DNA of 64,000 nucleotides from Pictodentalium vernedei (GCA_031216915.1 CM062289.1:253513113-253577112), one strand, 5' to 3'; numbered from the stretch's first letter, positions 23,207-33,397 are shown. Notes: generated by a model not told the origin, from the letters alone. Numbers and translations: made by a program.

Positions 23207-23592
23207 AAATCTTCTGTTTCTCAGGTTATTTTTTGTAAAATTGCATGTGGGTGGGCATTTTTTTATTTTATTTTTTATTTTTGTAATTATATCTTTGCCA
23301 TTAAAAGTTCATGTTCTTGGTTTGTTTTATGTTTTAGGTTAGGCCTCATAATCTACAGAACATCAGGGGTGGTGGTGTATTTTGTCTCTTGAATGTAAGA
23401 AGGATTTGCAATGCTAAAGCATTGCAAAGCCTTCCTGCACGCAAGGGACAAATTAATCAATTTTATTAACTTGGGTAAAATATGACATAAACCATTTAAT
23501 TTTTATTTTTTTTAAAGTTTGCTTTGGTTCCAAAAAGAGAGCATGCTGCAGCCAAAAGGACCACGTGGGAGGGCCTGAGAAACAGATTTTTA
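23207..23592 (+). mobile_element. TIR element R, copy R3
   Basis: The ends AAATCTTCTGTTTCTCAGG (23207) and CCTGAGAAACAGATTTTTA (to 23592) are inverted repeats. The interior has TGCCATTAAAAGTTCATG, TTTAGGCCTCATAATCTACAG, an internal inverted repeat around GCATTGCAAAGCC and AAGGGACAAATTAATC. This is the fullest copy of the family here. Confidence 0.65.
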
Positions 23593-24109
23593 ACTTTTTA
23601 AGGCCTAATATGTTTTCAGGTGTTAGCCAGTTCTTTATAGAACTTTATAGAACTATCACTCAGGGTGCTGGTTATTCAACACACTGTAGACTGATGTCAA
23701 ACTTGAAACTTACAAGAAGCAAATTTTTCCAATAATGAAATTAGAAATTTAATGAATTCAGTCTTATTTGTCAAGAGTTCAATCAGCTCAAGATTGAACT
23801 GGTTAAATTCCAAGTTGCAGTGTGGGACACTTTTGGTTTTTCGATATCTGTGTAAAAATGGTTAACCCTATTATACTGGTAAGCCGGGTGTGTAACACAG
23901 TAAACAAGCCCTGTTCATCTTCCTGGGATTTCCACAGGATCCCTCTTGTGAAAATAAAAATGATTTTGATTTCTTTCAAGAATGGTGGAATGTACCAGTA
24001 TTTGTTCATTTATAAGATAAATGGACATCAGGTCACTTCAAGTATTTGTAGCTATATTATGTTAAGCTGTAGAATGAAATCAGTTTAGTCCATCATTTAT
24101 ATTTATTCT

Positions 24110-24747
24110 GCCCTTTGAAAGATGAGCAAAACTAATATTGGCTACTTGGTCCAAATTTCTCAGCACTATTCTCCATCAGTAGAAAAGCACCATGCCTTTC
24201 TAAGACCACAGAGAAAACCTACCTGAGCAACAAACTATATTGAACAAAGAGGCTAGAAACCAAAATGGAAGTTCCACACCTATAAGTAATGCTAAAATAA
24301 ATACAACTGGACATTGATTGAAAAGTTCTTATTAATAGGAATCATGGAATGTTTTTCATTTATTTTATTTTCATTCGTTTTTGTTCCCCCAAAACAAATC
24401 ATATTCCCACCCCCACTCACTGAAAATGGTATTCCACTCCCAGCATCGTATTCCATTCTCTGCGATGACAGACTATTATAAAAAAAAAAATCTTTACAAA
24501 TCGGTTGAGTTACTTCCCCTGTTGCACAGGTTTATTATTCATCTGTGTTTTCAATTACGCCTCTGCAACTTCAATTATTTATTCTCAAAGTTGTAACTAC
24601 TATTTATGTTGAAGATGTCACCTGAAGTATCTGAAATCAACCACAGAACAATAGATGTTGAGGTACCACAGGTACTTTTGATTTTCCCATAAGTGGTGGT
24701 CCTGAAGGCAAAGTTGCGTTGAAGACAGAGGCTACAGGTGATTTGTG
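24110..24747. other. Upstream of the Crypton-like gene; weak SINE2 remnant
   Basis: 24110-24230 vaguely resembles SINE2. The remainder to 24747 has no repeat that I recognise. No TATA box or other promoter element can be assigned with confidence. Confidence 0.4.
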
Positions 24748-25312
24748 ATGATGAATAACGATTTGGCTGAAATTATATCAAGTAATGAAAATAAGAACAC
24801 TGCTAATAATAATGATGTTTGTCTCTTTTGTGAGTTCTTATTAAAGAAGTATGATAACAATGTTGATACTGCAGAGGATACGCCTGAAAGTCTGTGTAAC
24901 TTCATATGCCATTTTGTAGTATCAGCAAGATGCCAAAATGGGAAGGAATTTGAGCCAATTACACTCTGGTCTTTCTATTCAAGCATCAGTTGTTATATAA
25001 AAAAATTCGGAAATAAACACTGTATCATTAAAGATGCAATTTTCGCAAAAGCTAGAGATGCTTTAAAAACAAAACAAAAACAACTTAAATCAATTGGAAA
25101 AGGCAATAAACCCTTTGTAGCAGACAGGCTGACAAATGAGGATATTGAAAAGTTGTATGAGAATAAAATTCTTGGGCTGCATTTGCCAAGATCAGTGCAA
25201 AATTCACTGTTTTTGGCATTAGCTACACAATGTGGAATGTGGGGAGGCCAAGGGCAGTATAATTTATTGTGGGGTGATGTCAGAGTTGGGGAAGATGAGA
25301 GCAGCAAGAAAT
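24748..25312 (+). pseudogene. Crypton/KIAA1958-type tyrosine recombinase, 5' part
   Basis: The frame is open from ATG 24748 (an in-frame GTG precedes it) to the DIRS insertion at about 25312. It contains an N-terminal helical region (CLFCEFLLKKYDNN, ESLCNFICHFVVSAR), then LWSFYSSISCYIKKFG, KQKQLKSIGKGNKPF, LTNEDIEKLYE and NLLWGDVRVGED. In this family the segment before LWGD normally carries the first catalytic Arg in a Gly-Leu-Arg-Gly context; here it reads CGMWGG, so the Arg is lost. The 3' part lies beyond the DIRS element at 31721. Cryptons are tyrosine-recombinase DNA transposons, and KIAA1958, QRICH1 and ZMYM2-4 carry domesticated relatives. Assignment is from recalled motifs. Confidence 0.72.
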
Positions 25313-25346
25313 CTAAATTTTATAGTAAATTTCCTTTCTTATTATA

Positions 25347-25595
25347 CCTACTGCAATTGTTTACTACAGGCTTGCACTACAGTGGAAGAACCTAACTCGG
25401 ATAAAATACTCTCTATTTTAATCTTTCCCAAGAGATTTGGGAGAGAAAAGTGGTGTAAAAACACCACGAAAAAATAAGCCAAAACTGGGTCGAGCGCCAT
25501 CGGCACACACCCAGTATGGGATGCTCTCCCATAGTACAAATCCACGACTTCCGTAAAACAATGTGCAGTGCGTCAATTCATCATTCTTTTGATTC
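25347..25595. repeat. Left inverted terminal repeat of DIRS-2
   Basis: Inverted counterpart of about 31475-31700, sharing GTTTACTACAGGCTTGCACTA, AAATACTCTCTATTTTAATC, ATAAGCCAAAACTGGG and AAATCCACGACTTCCGTAAA. The outermost 34 bp (25313-25346) are not part of the inverted repeat but recur complemented in the internal region. Confidence 0.9.
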
Positions 25596-25669
25596 GGACA
25601 ACACAGGAGTTATGTGATCAGCAGGGAGGAAGGATTCTTACCCGAATAAGAAGACAGGAGGGCCTCCAT

Positions 25670-25760
25670 GTAAACAATTGCGGTAGGTATAATAAGAAAG
25701 GAAATTTACTATAAAATTTAGATTTCTTAACAACCTACCTTGCAATTGTTTACTACAGGC
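25670..25760. repeat. DIRS-2 internal complementary region
   Basis: 25670-25728 is the complement of the left end (25306-25360), and 25722-25760 is the complement of the right end (about 31684-31720). The two meet at ATTTCTT, the complement of AAGAAAT. It is thus a complementary copy of the joined ends, as expected for the DIRS circle-junction template. Confidence 0.88.
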
Positions 25761-25799
25761 TGAATAGACAATAGGATGGAGGGAATCACATAACCAACC

Positions 25800-26780
25800 C
25801 ACACATAACTCAATAGCACTGGAACCGTGGACAGAGGAAGAGATCCCTAGGCCAATCAAACCATAGCATCACAAACATTAGTAAAAGACAATGAAAGATG
25901 AGGCGTATGGTGAAGTGCGACGCACAGACAGAATGGGCAGGAACAGCACAGAGCTGGAACTGACCCTGAAAAAAGCTGAATGGCTGGGATAGACAACAGC
26001 CTGAGCCGAATAAAGAGGGCCCCAAGGACAAAGGTCCTCTGTCGGCTCCTGCAACTGTCGCAGAGAAAAGGAGAATATAGCATTTCTCCAGTAGGCTGCC
26101 AGTATAACATCCGCCATCCGACAACATGACAGAGTTATTAAAAGAGGAAGACAATGCACACACCTCGTGGCAGAAAAAACAATTGGCAACACAATCACCA
26201 GTAGCTAGACAAGCAGAAGCTGCACAAATAGCAAGACAAATCCATCGAGAAATGGATGCAGGAGAGATCTGGCATGTGAGAAAATGCATATCCATCCAGG
26301 ATAAAGGCGCGAACGCCCTCACCCCCAAGCAGAGCAGTGCCCAAGAAAGTGACCATCTTGGAGTAAACTGCAAAGTCCTAGGCCTTTTCAAGGAAAAAAG
26401 CTGAACAAGCTTGGAGAGGCTAGGATGAGTGTCGAAACAATGCGGTACCACATATGAAAAAGGTCTCCGAAGCATGGACTTGGACCCATTGCTGGAGACC
26501 CCCAGAAACAAACATATACCAGAAACTCCACAAGCGGTGTGATCGAAGGAGTGACAGAAGCAACAGAGTGATCGCACACCATCGAGAGGCAAAACCAGTG
26601 GAGTGAGTGCCTCCTTGAAGAAGAAAAGCAACTCCACTGCGTGTCTCGAAAAACCACTACGAAGGAGACAGGACCCGATAAAAGACATGTGCGAAGGCAC
26701 AATGAAGTCGGGTCAACTTGAAACCTCCTCGGACGACTTTGGCAAAGCAAGTTACGATGTAGAGGGAGACATGCCAGAAC
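25800..26780 (-). pseudogene. DIRS-2 tyrosine recombinase, frameshifted
   Basis: Minus-strand segments in more than one frame: SGFSRHAVEL, SLKRPRTLQFTPRWSLSW, LAICAASACLATGD, and toward the end LYSAQAVVYPSHSAFFRVSS and LPILSVRRTSPY. These resemble the start, core-binding and C-terminal parts of DIRS recombinases, which join the circular cDNA to the target. I cannot follow a single frame through the Arg, His-x-x-Arg and Tyr positions, so the gene is broken. It ends just before the internal complementary region. Confidence 0.65.
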
Positions 26781-26859
26781 TACCGCTAACAGAGAGCGGA
26801 GCAGAGTGATCCACACCCACCGAGGCGGCAGGTTCATATCTGGGAGAGAACCTGAGGTG

Positions 26860-28560
26860 GAATCGGAACTGGCAGTAAGGCGTAGCCAACAAGACTGTCC
26901 CAAAGGAGGGCCAGAGCGTCCACGGCGAAAGCCAGAGCATCTGGACACGGGGACACGAAAGTGTCCACCTGATGGTTCCAACGAGTCACAAAGAGATCGA
27001 TGGAACCCACCATGTGGAGCATCCACTCGGTGGAAAAGAACCTGCCCCGTCGGGACAGGGAGCTGGCTAGGACGTTCAGATGACCGGAAATGTGACGAAC
27101 AACCACCCCGGCGTTGACATCCTGAGTGAGCAGAACAAGATCCCAAGCCAATTCGTACATTGGAACCGAGTGCGTGCCGCCCTGGTCCCGAATGTAAGCA
27201 ACCACTGTCGAATTGTCGAACAACAGAAGGACCTGACGATCGACAGGTGAGGGATCCACTGCCTGAAACTCAGAAGAATAGCAAGAAGCTCCTTCTGGCT
27301 GATGTGTAGAGATGCCCGATCCTGGTCCTACATCCCGTAAAGGGAAAGACCTAGAGGATCCAACGTCACACCCCATCCGAGATCGCTGGCATCTGCCGTC
27401 AGAATGCGATCGGACATGGGTAAGTCCAACAGGACACCCTGCGTGATCCACTGAACATTCATCCAGTGGAGAAGGTGAGAATAAGAGAATCTGGTAACTG
27501 AAGCACCAGATCCAGAGAATCGACATTCGGCCTCCAACGACTGAGCAGAAAGTGTTGGAGAGGTCTGACACGCAGCCGACCTAGAGGAATGAGATCCGTC
27601 ACCGAACCGCAGACACCGATCAGCCGGCGAATACTCTGTGCCGTCGCGGATGTGGACTGGGACAGAGTCAGAGCAAAAGCTGAGAGAATCACAGCCTTGG
27701 CCTGGGGAAACGCCACCAAATTGAATTGGGTGCGGAAAGCCATCCCCAGATAACGAAACGACCGAGAAGGGACCAGGTCCGACTTCTCGTTGACTCTGAA
27801 CCCTAGCGACGTGAGCAAGCTCAACAGAGTAGCGACATCCGACTCCAGTAAGGCAGCATTGGAATGCCTCTGGAGGATATAGTCCAGATATGCCGAAGAA
27901 GTCACCCTGGACTGTGTGCGATGGAAAGCTATCACATGCGGCATTAGTCTGGGGAAGGCCCAAGGAACCAGGTTGAGGCCGAAAGGCATGGCCTTGAACT
28001 GGTAAACTCGCACCAGAAAAGCGAACCTGAGATACTTCCGTGATGCCCGATGAATCGGAACGTGAAAGTAAGCGTCTCGCAGGTCGACGCTGGAAGCGAA
28101 ATCTCCCTGGTGAATTGAACGGCGGACCGACCTGAAAGTCTCCATGCTGAACTTGGGAGCAATGAGAGACTGGTTCAGGATACTCAGATCGATAACCGGT
28201 CGGATTCGGCCGTCCTTCTTCGGCACCAAGAACAGGCGGGAATAGCACCCCACTGACTGAATGTTCTTGACGACCTCGATCGCCCCCTTTGTCAGGAGAT
28301 TGTCTATCTCCGTGGACAAAAGTTCCCGACGTAAAACGTCTGAAGAAACTGTGGTTGGAAGAGGCACCCCGGACAGAGTGGGGTGCCTTCGGAAGGATAT
28401 TCGCAGTCCGGACCAAACAACATCTAACACCCAAGGATCGGATGTGATGGTGGCCCAACGGTCAGCGAACTCTGCTATCCTTCCTCCAACCTCGGACGAG
28501 TCAAGGTGAGGACCTTCATTTCGAGCAACGAGGCCTGCGAGAGGAGAAACCACCTCCGCT
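26860..28560 (-). pseudogene. DIRS-2 reverse transcriptase-RNase H
   Basis: The RT frame (within 27459-28730) holds FLVPKKDGRIRPVIDLS, SVDLRDAYFHVPIH, YQFKAMPFGLN, YLDYILQR and FRYLGMAF in the correct order. The catalytic YLDD box reads YLDY (about 27868-27890), so the second Asp is lost. RNase H follows in other frames: ILTADASDLGWG (within 27328-28458), then FDNSTVVAYIRDQGGTH, VVRHISGHLNVLASSLSR and DTFVSPCPDALAFAVDALAL (within 26834-27571). Frameshifts lie between about 27400 and 27600. The product would copy element RNA into DNA. It overlaps the end of gag slightly, in another frame. Confidence 0.82.
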
Positions 28561-30063
28561 ACTGAATGAAGAATCCTGATACTTCCCTCTAGTCTGCCGG
28601 CGCTTACCCTTACCCCTTGAGTAAGAAGTAGAAGCGGTGGCAGAAGGATCAGCCTTTTGCCTCGCAGAGGAAGCAGAAGGGTACTTGTTAGGCTTGGAAC
28701 GGCCCCTGCCTCCCTTAGAAGGCTGATCAAGCTGAAGAAACATCAGCTGATCTTTGGAATGACGTAGGACGTCATCCCAGACCGTCGTCACGGAACCATG
28801 GAAAAGTTGCGGACCTGCCAAAGAAGAAGATCGAAGAGTTGCGCGCTGCTCCTCAGGAAGGGATCGGCCTGTGTCCAGCACAGAGTCCCTTCGAACTAAT
28901 TCCAGATTAGCTGTGTTACAGGAATGCATGTGCATAAGATGCATGAGCGCCTTGGACAGCACACGCAAAGGAGCCTGTACCTCGTCAAACTTATCTGGAG
29001 GCAGATAAGCAGCTAAAGCTGAGACGACGTGATCTGAGAGAGAAAGCATACCAAGCATCTCTCTCGATAAGCCCAACGTGGCCTCCAGAGTCGTCATCGG
29101 AATGACGGCAGACTTAGGCTTGGAAAGCCTGAGGGAATTGGAGTCGTGATCCAAAACCGTCAAAGTCTGGCAGACTGACGGATTGGCGGAATCGTAGGAA
29201 CGATAATGCGCCGGAGGCAAAAAGGTGTCAACCCTGGTGAAGAACGGAGCCTTCATAGCCTTGGAACTCAGCTTAGATTCCAAGGCTGAAAATGCTTCAA
29301 CCAACTGTACCGACTGGCACGGTCGAAGATGCCCAGAAGCAGGTTGCTCCATAGGCTGTTGGCGCGCGACCGATGATCGCGGCCTGGCTGACACTGTCGG
29401 CTGGTTTGATGGTTTGAGATCCGGAAGAAACCCAAACACAAAATCAAGAGCTGCCCCCAAGTCCGAAGACTGCTGGCTCTCGACATCAAGCATGTCTGAC
29501 TCTTCCCCTGAGTCGGAAGACACATAGCCCATCGTGGGCAAACCAGCTGACGCCTCCCATGGTGTCGGAACACCAGGAGGATCAGAAAGCGGCCTGTTTC
29601 CAGTCCCGGGAGGCGGTGCCATAGGGGGCGCCTGGAAACCACTCGCTGCCTCGCTGGAAGCAACGGGAAGGCTCTTTGACAGAACCTGAGTGAGTAAAGA
29701 GAGGGCCGCCCTAAGCTCACTGCCCGTACTGGCCGGTTCGACAGGGGAACGAACCTGCAAAGTGGCTTCACCTCTGACCCTCTTAACAAGCGAAGGGTCA
29801 CGATCCTCCAAAACACCCGATGCAGGACGATGAGCGGCAGCCGAAATGTCTGAAGGCAGACGTGTATAGGGGTACGACACACCCTGAGGATCAACATAGC
29901 GGGAACTCATGAGAGTCACCGCGGACCTCTGCAGGGCAGAAGGTCCAGGCTGCACAAAAGACGTTGGTCCCCCAAAACTGGTCGTGTGGCCAGAATGAGT
30001 GGACGGAAACGCCACGGAGTTCATAGTGTCCCCACTAAGAAACATCCGAATCCAATGACACAA
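28516..30063 (-). CDS. DIRS-2 Gag-like protein
   Basis: An open frame of 515 codons from ATG 30063; a second ATG (codon 14, 30024) is an alternative start, and nothing in the context decides. The N-terminal third is rich in Ser, Pro and Gly (low complexity). The middle is more ordered (DLGAALDFVFGFLPDLKPS, LSDHVVSALAAYLPPDKFDE, RVLSKALMHLMHMHSC). The C-terminus is basic (SKPNKYPS, RGKGKRRQTRGK), suiting RNA binding. I see no CCHC zinc knuckle. It is the first gene after the leader, and RT follows with a small overlap, so a frameshift or re-initiation would be needed. DIRS-1 holds a decayed homologue. Gag identity rests on position and composition, not on a conserved motif. Confidence 0.7.
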   Translation of the reverse strand: MCHWIRMFLSGDTMNSVAFPSTHSGHTTSFGGPTSFVQPGPSALQRSAVTLMSSRYVDPQGVSYPYTRLPSDISAAAHRPASGVLEDRDPSLVKRVRGEATLQVRSPVEPASTGSELRAALSLLTQVLSKSLPVASSEAASGFQAPPMAPPPGTGNRPLSDPPGVPTPWEASAGLPTMGYVSSDSGEESDMLDVESQQSSDLGAALDFVFGFLPDLKPSNQPTVSARPRSSVARQQPMEQPASGHLRPCQSVQLVEAFSALESKLSSKAMKAPFFTRVDTFLPPAHYRSYDSANPSVCQTLTVLDHDSNSLRLSKPKSAVIPMTTLEATLGLSREMLGMLSLSDHVVSALAAYLPPDKFDEVQAPLRVLSKALMHLMHMHSCNTANLELVRRDSVLDTGRSLPEEQRATLRSSSLAGPQLFHGSVTTVWDDVLRHSKDQLMFLQLDQPSKGGRGRSKPNKYPSASSARQKADPSATASTSYSRGKGKRRQTRGKYQDSSFSSGGGFSSRRPRCSK

Positions 30064-30069
30064 CTGTGG

Positions 30070-30370
30070 TGCTCGACGGCGCAGAGACCACAGTAGAGGG
30101 TCCAGCCGGTAGCCACTTCCAACTTCGAAGAGTTGAAGTCAGGGAAGGCTGAGGACGATATCCCCACGTCTACACTCCCAGACACCGCAGCAGACCACTG
30201 CAGGTATAAAACTACTGTGCTCAACGGCTGAGAGAACACAGTAGGGCATTCAGTCGGCAGCCACGTCCGACTTCGCCGAGTTGAAGTCGGGGAAGGCTGA
30301 GGCCGATACCCCACAACCACACTACAGACATCCCTGCAGAAGACCCTTGTAGGGATAAGCCGAGGCCGGC
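30070..30370 (-). repeat. Two units of the 143-bp leader repeat in DIRS-2
   Basis: GTAGCCACTTCCAACTTCGAAG... and GGCAGCCACGTCCGACTTCGCC..., each with GAGTTGAAGTC and TGCAGACC-like parts. Same family as the longer DIRS-1 array (18329-18970). Confidence 0.8.
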
Positions 30371-30589
30371 TAAAAACGGTGCCCATTGACGTTGTAGACG
30401 GAACAGCAGTAGCAGCAGATATGACGGGAGCTGTTGGAACTGGCGGAAAAGCGGAGAGAGCCACCTAGCTCGGCTTCCAAAGGAGGAGTCACAACCCTAG
30501 TGACAGCCTCAGATGTCGACTGGAGAGGGCGCATACTCCCGGAACCAGACATCTCTTCACCAGAAATCCAACAGCTCCCGCAGTATCCA

Positions 30590-30990
30590 CCACGGTAAAA
30601 AAAACTGCACATTCCCCACAGAAGGGGAATAACTCTCACCAGACATGTCCGAGTCAGGAAGCCCCGAAACGACAGCGTTCCCCACCCCCCACTGGTGCAG
30701 GAGGAGCTACACATCCCCCACGGAGGGGGAGCAATTGTCACCACACGTGGTCGAGTCAGGCGGCCCAAAACGACAGTGTTCCCCACCCCACGGGAGCGGG
30801 AGGAGCTGCACATCCCCCATGGAGGGGGTATAACTCACACCAGACGTGATCGAGTTGGGTGGCCCCCGAAACGACAGCATTCCCCCCCCACGGGTTCGGG
30901 AGGAGCTGCTCATCCCCCAAGGAGGGGGTATAACTCACACCAGACATGGTCGAGTCCGGGGGCCCCCAAAACGACAGCGTTCCACACCAC
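30590..30990 (-). repeat. ~100-bp GC-rich tandem repeat in DIRS-2 leader
   Basis: About four units, each with GGGAGGAGCTGCACATCCCC, a short inverted repeat CCCCC(A/C)nGGAGGGGG, TATAACTCACACCAGAC and CGAAACGACAGCGTTCC. Absent from DIRS-1 at the equivalent place. Open frames on both strands here are repeat translations. Confidence 0.85.
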
Positions 30991-31474
30991 CCGCGGGTGC
31001 GGACGAAACGGACACGAGAAAGCGAGGGCAACAGGAATTGCCCTAAAGAAACCGAACTGGAAATAACAGAGGTGAGAGCAGTAGAAGAAAAAGGTGAACT
31101 CAACAGAAACAGAAAGTAGAAGAACACCCTCAACTACGCGAGAAGGTGGCAGAAAAAAAACGGTGGGTACACGACAGAACCCAGACGGCCGACACCTAAC
31201 TCCAATAACAATTAAATTTTTATCAAAAAAAAATTCATTGTCGAATCGCGTGACACAAAGTCGAAAACAAAACATTCGCGAAAACGGAATAGTAAATAAT
31301 ATACAATGAGAATGTGGTTGAAAATATTAACGAGAATATATAAAACACAGTCCTGTTATTATACGATCTTCAGATCTATAATTCCAGTCACAGGAAAACC
31401 ATTATCGATGAGTCGAATTATCACTGTTTCATAATGCATATGGAGGAGACACATCTTCCACGTGTCTCGGATAG

Positions 31475-31714
31475 AAAAAGAATGATGAATTGATGCACTG
31501 CGCATTGTTTTACGGAAGTCGTGGATTTGTACTATGGAAGAGCGTCCCATACTGGGTGTGCGCCAATGGCGCTCGGCCCAGTTTTGGCTTATTTTTTCAC
31601 CACTTTTCTTTCCCAAATCTCTTGGGAAAGATTAAAATAGAGAGTATTTTACCCGAGTTAGGTTCTTCCAATGTAGTGCAAGCCTGTAGTAAACAACTGC
31701 AAGGTAGGTTGATA
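31475..31714. repeat. Right inverted terminal repeat of DIRS-2
   Basis: Inverted counterpart of 25347-25595. The outer bases after 31700 (GCAAGGTAGGTTGATAAGAAA) are unique to this end and are mirrored in the internal complementary region. Confidence 0.9.
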
Positions 31715-31720
31715 AGAAAT

Positions 31721-32150
31721 TCTTGTTTGTCAACCAAAAGTGCCATACCAAAACACGAATGGGTGAAGATCAAAGTAATACCCCATTGTGTTGAAAGCAC
31801 AAAAGGAAATAGACAGAGGGACATATGTTGATCGAGGGCAGAAATGGTACAAAAATCAGCGGATGGAAATCAATCAAATTTGTCAAATTATAAGTCAGAT
31901 GAAAGTTGATCGTAATTTGTCCCAAGAAAGGAAACTAACAATTCAAAGCACAAGGAAACAACCGATTCAAGAACTAAATGACTCTGAAATCCCACCACAC
32001 CAGATAGTCCAAATAACAGGACATCAAAATGTTAACGGCATTAATAACAATTCAAAAATAAACACTCACCAGGAGAGAAATATTTCCACCATCCTTTCGA
32101 TCAAAACGACACAAAAGTCAGCTGAGGATATGAATCCAAGTCAAGGTCGC
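31721..32150 (+). pseudogene. Crypton/KIAA1958-type recombinase, 3' part
   Basis: Resumes right after DIRS-2. First comes FLFVNQKCHTKTRMGEDQS (31720-31776), then in another frame QKWYKNQRMEINQICQIISQ, LTIQSTRKQPIQELNDSE, IPPHQIVQITGHQNVNG, INNNSKINTHQERNISTILS. The last blocks fit the C-terminal catalytic region of Crypton-type recombinases. There the family usually has His-x-x-Arg, Gly-His and a Tyr nucleophile in an N-N-Y-S context. Here the first His reads Gln (IQSTR) and the Tyr reads Asn (NNNS), while Gly-His stays. A frameshift lies near 31785 and part of the middle is missing. Dead even without the DIRS insertion. Confidence 0.72.
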
Positions 32151-32159
32151 AAGTTAATT

Positions 32160-32655
32160 CCATCAGATTCCTTCACGAAATAACACTACAACCATTGTGA
32201 ACTGGTCAGACTCCAGAATGCTAATGATGTAGAACCAGTTGGGGAAACATTTTTGGAAACACCAGGTTGTCAAATGCGCAAATACAAATAACAAAAAACA
32301 ATTATTCTAATCAGTGTAATTGCACCAAGATGTCCAGTTCCACTTTGACAGAAATTCATATCACAAATTCTGTTGTCAATGAGTAGTGACGTTCTCCGAT
32401 ATTTCAGAATGAAGAATTTCAATCCTTAAATGAAAATCCAGTTAATTCACACAGAAATTCATTGTTAATTTATTACATTAAAGTTGTTTATTTGAACAAT
32501 CCCTCCAAAAACTATTCCCTCAGCGGCCAAATTTATGAATGAACAATGATGTAATTTGTTCAAATTCGTTTTGTATCACTGCATGCATGTGCACGTGATC
32601 TCAAGGTCGGATCAGTGGGATGACATATTTTGAAAGTAACCACACAATCAAATAT
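32160..32655. other. No feature seen
   Basis: Unassigned AT-rich sequence between the Crypton remnant and a SINE2 copy; it may be the Crypton 3' flank. Confidence 0.45.
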
Positions 32656-32659
32656 AAAT

Positions 32660-32872
32660 GATTGTTTTGTTTGTTGGTGGTTAACGTCACATATTTATGC
32701 ACCATGGCTAATCGTGACACAACATGGAGATGAAGTCAAGTTTAGTCAATCGTTGATCAACATGTTGCCCATTTTAGAGGACTTTCACCCCCAAGCATTG
32801 GTGACTGGGTCCTATTTTACTAGTAAAGCGGAACTGCTGCTTACTTCCCGGGGTTCCCACGGGGAAAATGAT
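32660..32872 (-). mobile_element. SINE2 copy
   Basis: TTTGTTGGTGGTTAACGTCA, CCCATTTTAGAGGACTTTCA, GTGACTGGGTCCTATTTTAC and CCGGGGTTCCCACGGGG. One of the better-preserved copies. Confidence 0.6.
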
Positions 32873-33139
32873 TGTTTTAGGAAAACAAATAAGGAGGAAA
32901 TAAAATAAATACAAAAGTTCACTGCTCAGACCTTGTGGGCCACAAGGAGGATTATTTCACGAGGTGTCCTCTGTGTGCCCCACTCGAAGCTAAAAATCAT
33001 ACTTGAATCAGAGTAGTGAACTATTGTCTATATAATTGTAAGCATAGTATGGGCATTTCATCAAATACTATGATAAACAACAAAAGGTTATATGGCCACA
33101 GATCCAACAACTTAGTGAGAAAATCTTTTTAAAACTTAA

Positions 33140-33390
33140 CTGGTTGAGTGCTGAATTATCTTTAGTGTTCAAAATTTGTTCATAAGTCTTTGTTTTGTTA
33201 AAATTTATGGGAGAGTGCCTGTACAGGCACTCTCCCATGAACTGTAACATGGAAAATCCATGCAAACCAAATTTACATTAAAAAATAATATAAAGAACAT
33301 CCACAAACATCCACAGGGTTTGAAGCCTTTGAGTTGCAGTACCTGCACTTTAGAGTAAAGCCCAAGTATGGGCTTCCAGCACTCAACAAG
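33140..33390. mobile_element. TTAA-flanked foldback MITE with 32-bp perfect palindrome
   Basis: Flanked by TTAA (33136-33139 and 33391-33394). The ends CTGGTTGAGTGCTG and CAGCACTCAACAAG are inverted. A perfect palindrome at 33207-33238 has the half ATGGGAGAGTGCCTGT. A half copy of the same palindrome sits at about 35102 (GGGCACTCTCCCAT). Family with TTAA target preference, probably piggyBac-related. Confidence 0.6.
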
Positions 33391-33397
33391 TTAAAAC

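Larger units (their letters stand above)
25306..31720 (-). mobile_element. DIRS-2: near-complete DIRS retroelement inside the Crypton-like gene
   Basis: Order on the minus strand: right inverted repeat (to 31714), leader with GC-rich and 143-bp-type repeats, gag (30063-28516), RT/RNase H (about 28560-26860), tyrosine recombinase (about 26780-25800), internal complementary region (25670-25760) and left inverted repeat (25347-25595). This is the DIRS1-type layout, in which a circular DNA copy is inserted by tyrosine recombination. AAGAAAT occurs at both junctions (25306-25312 and 31714-31720) and once in the internal complementary region. Gag is open; RT and recombinase are broken, so it is probably inactive. 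Confidence 0.88.
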
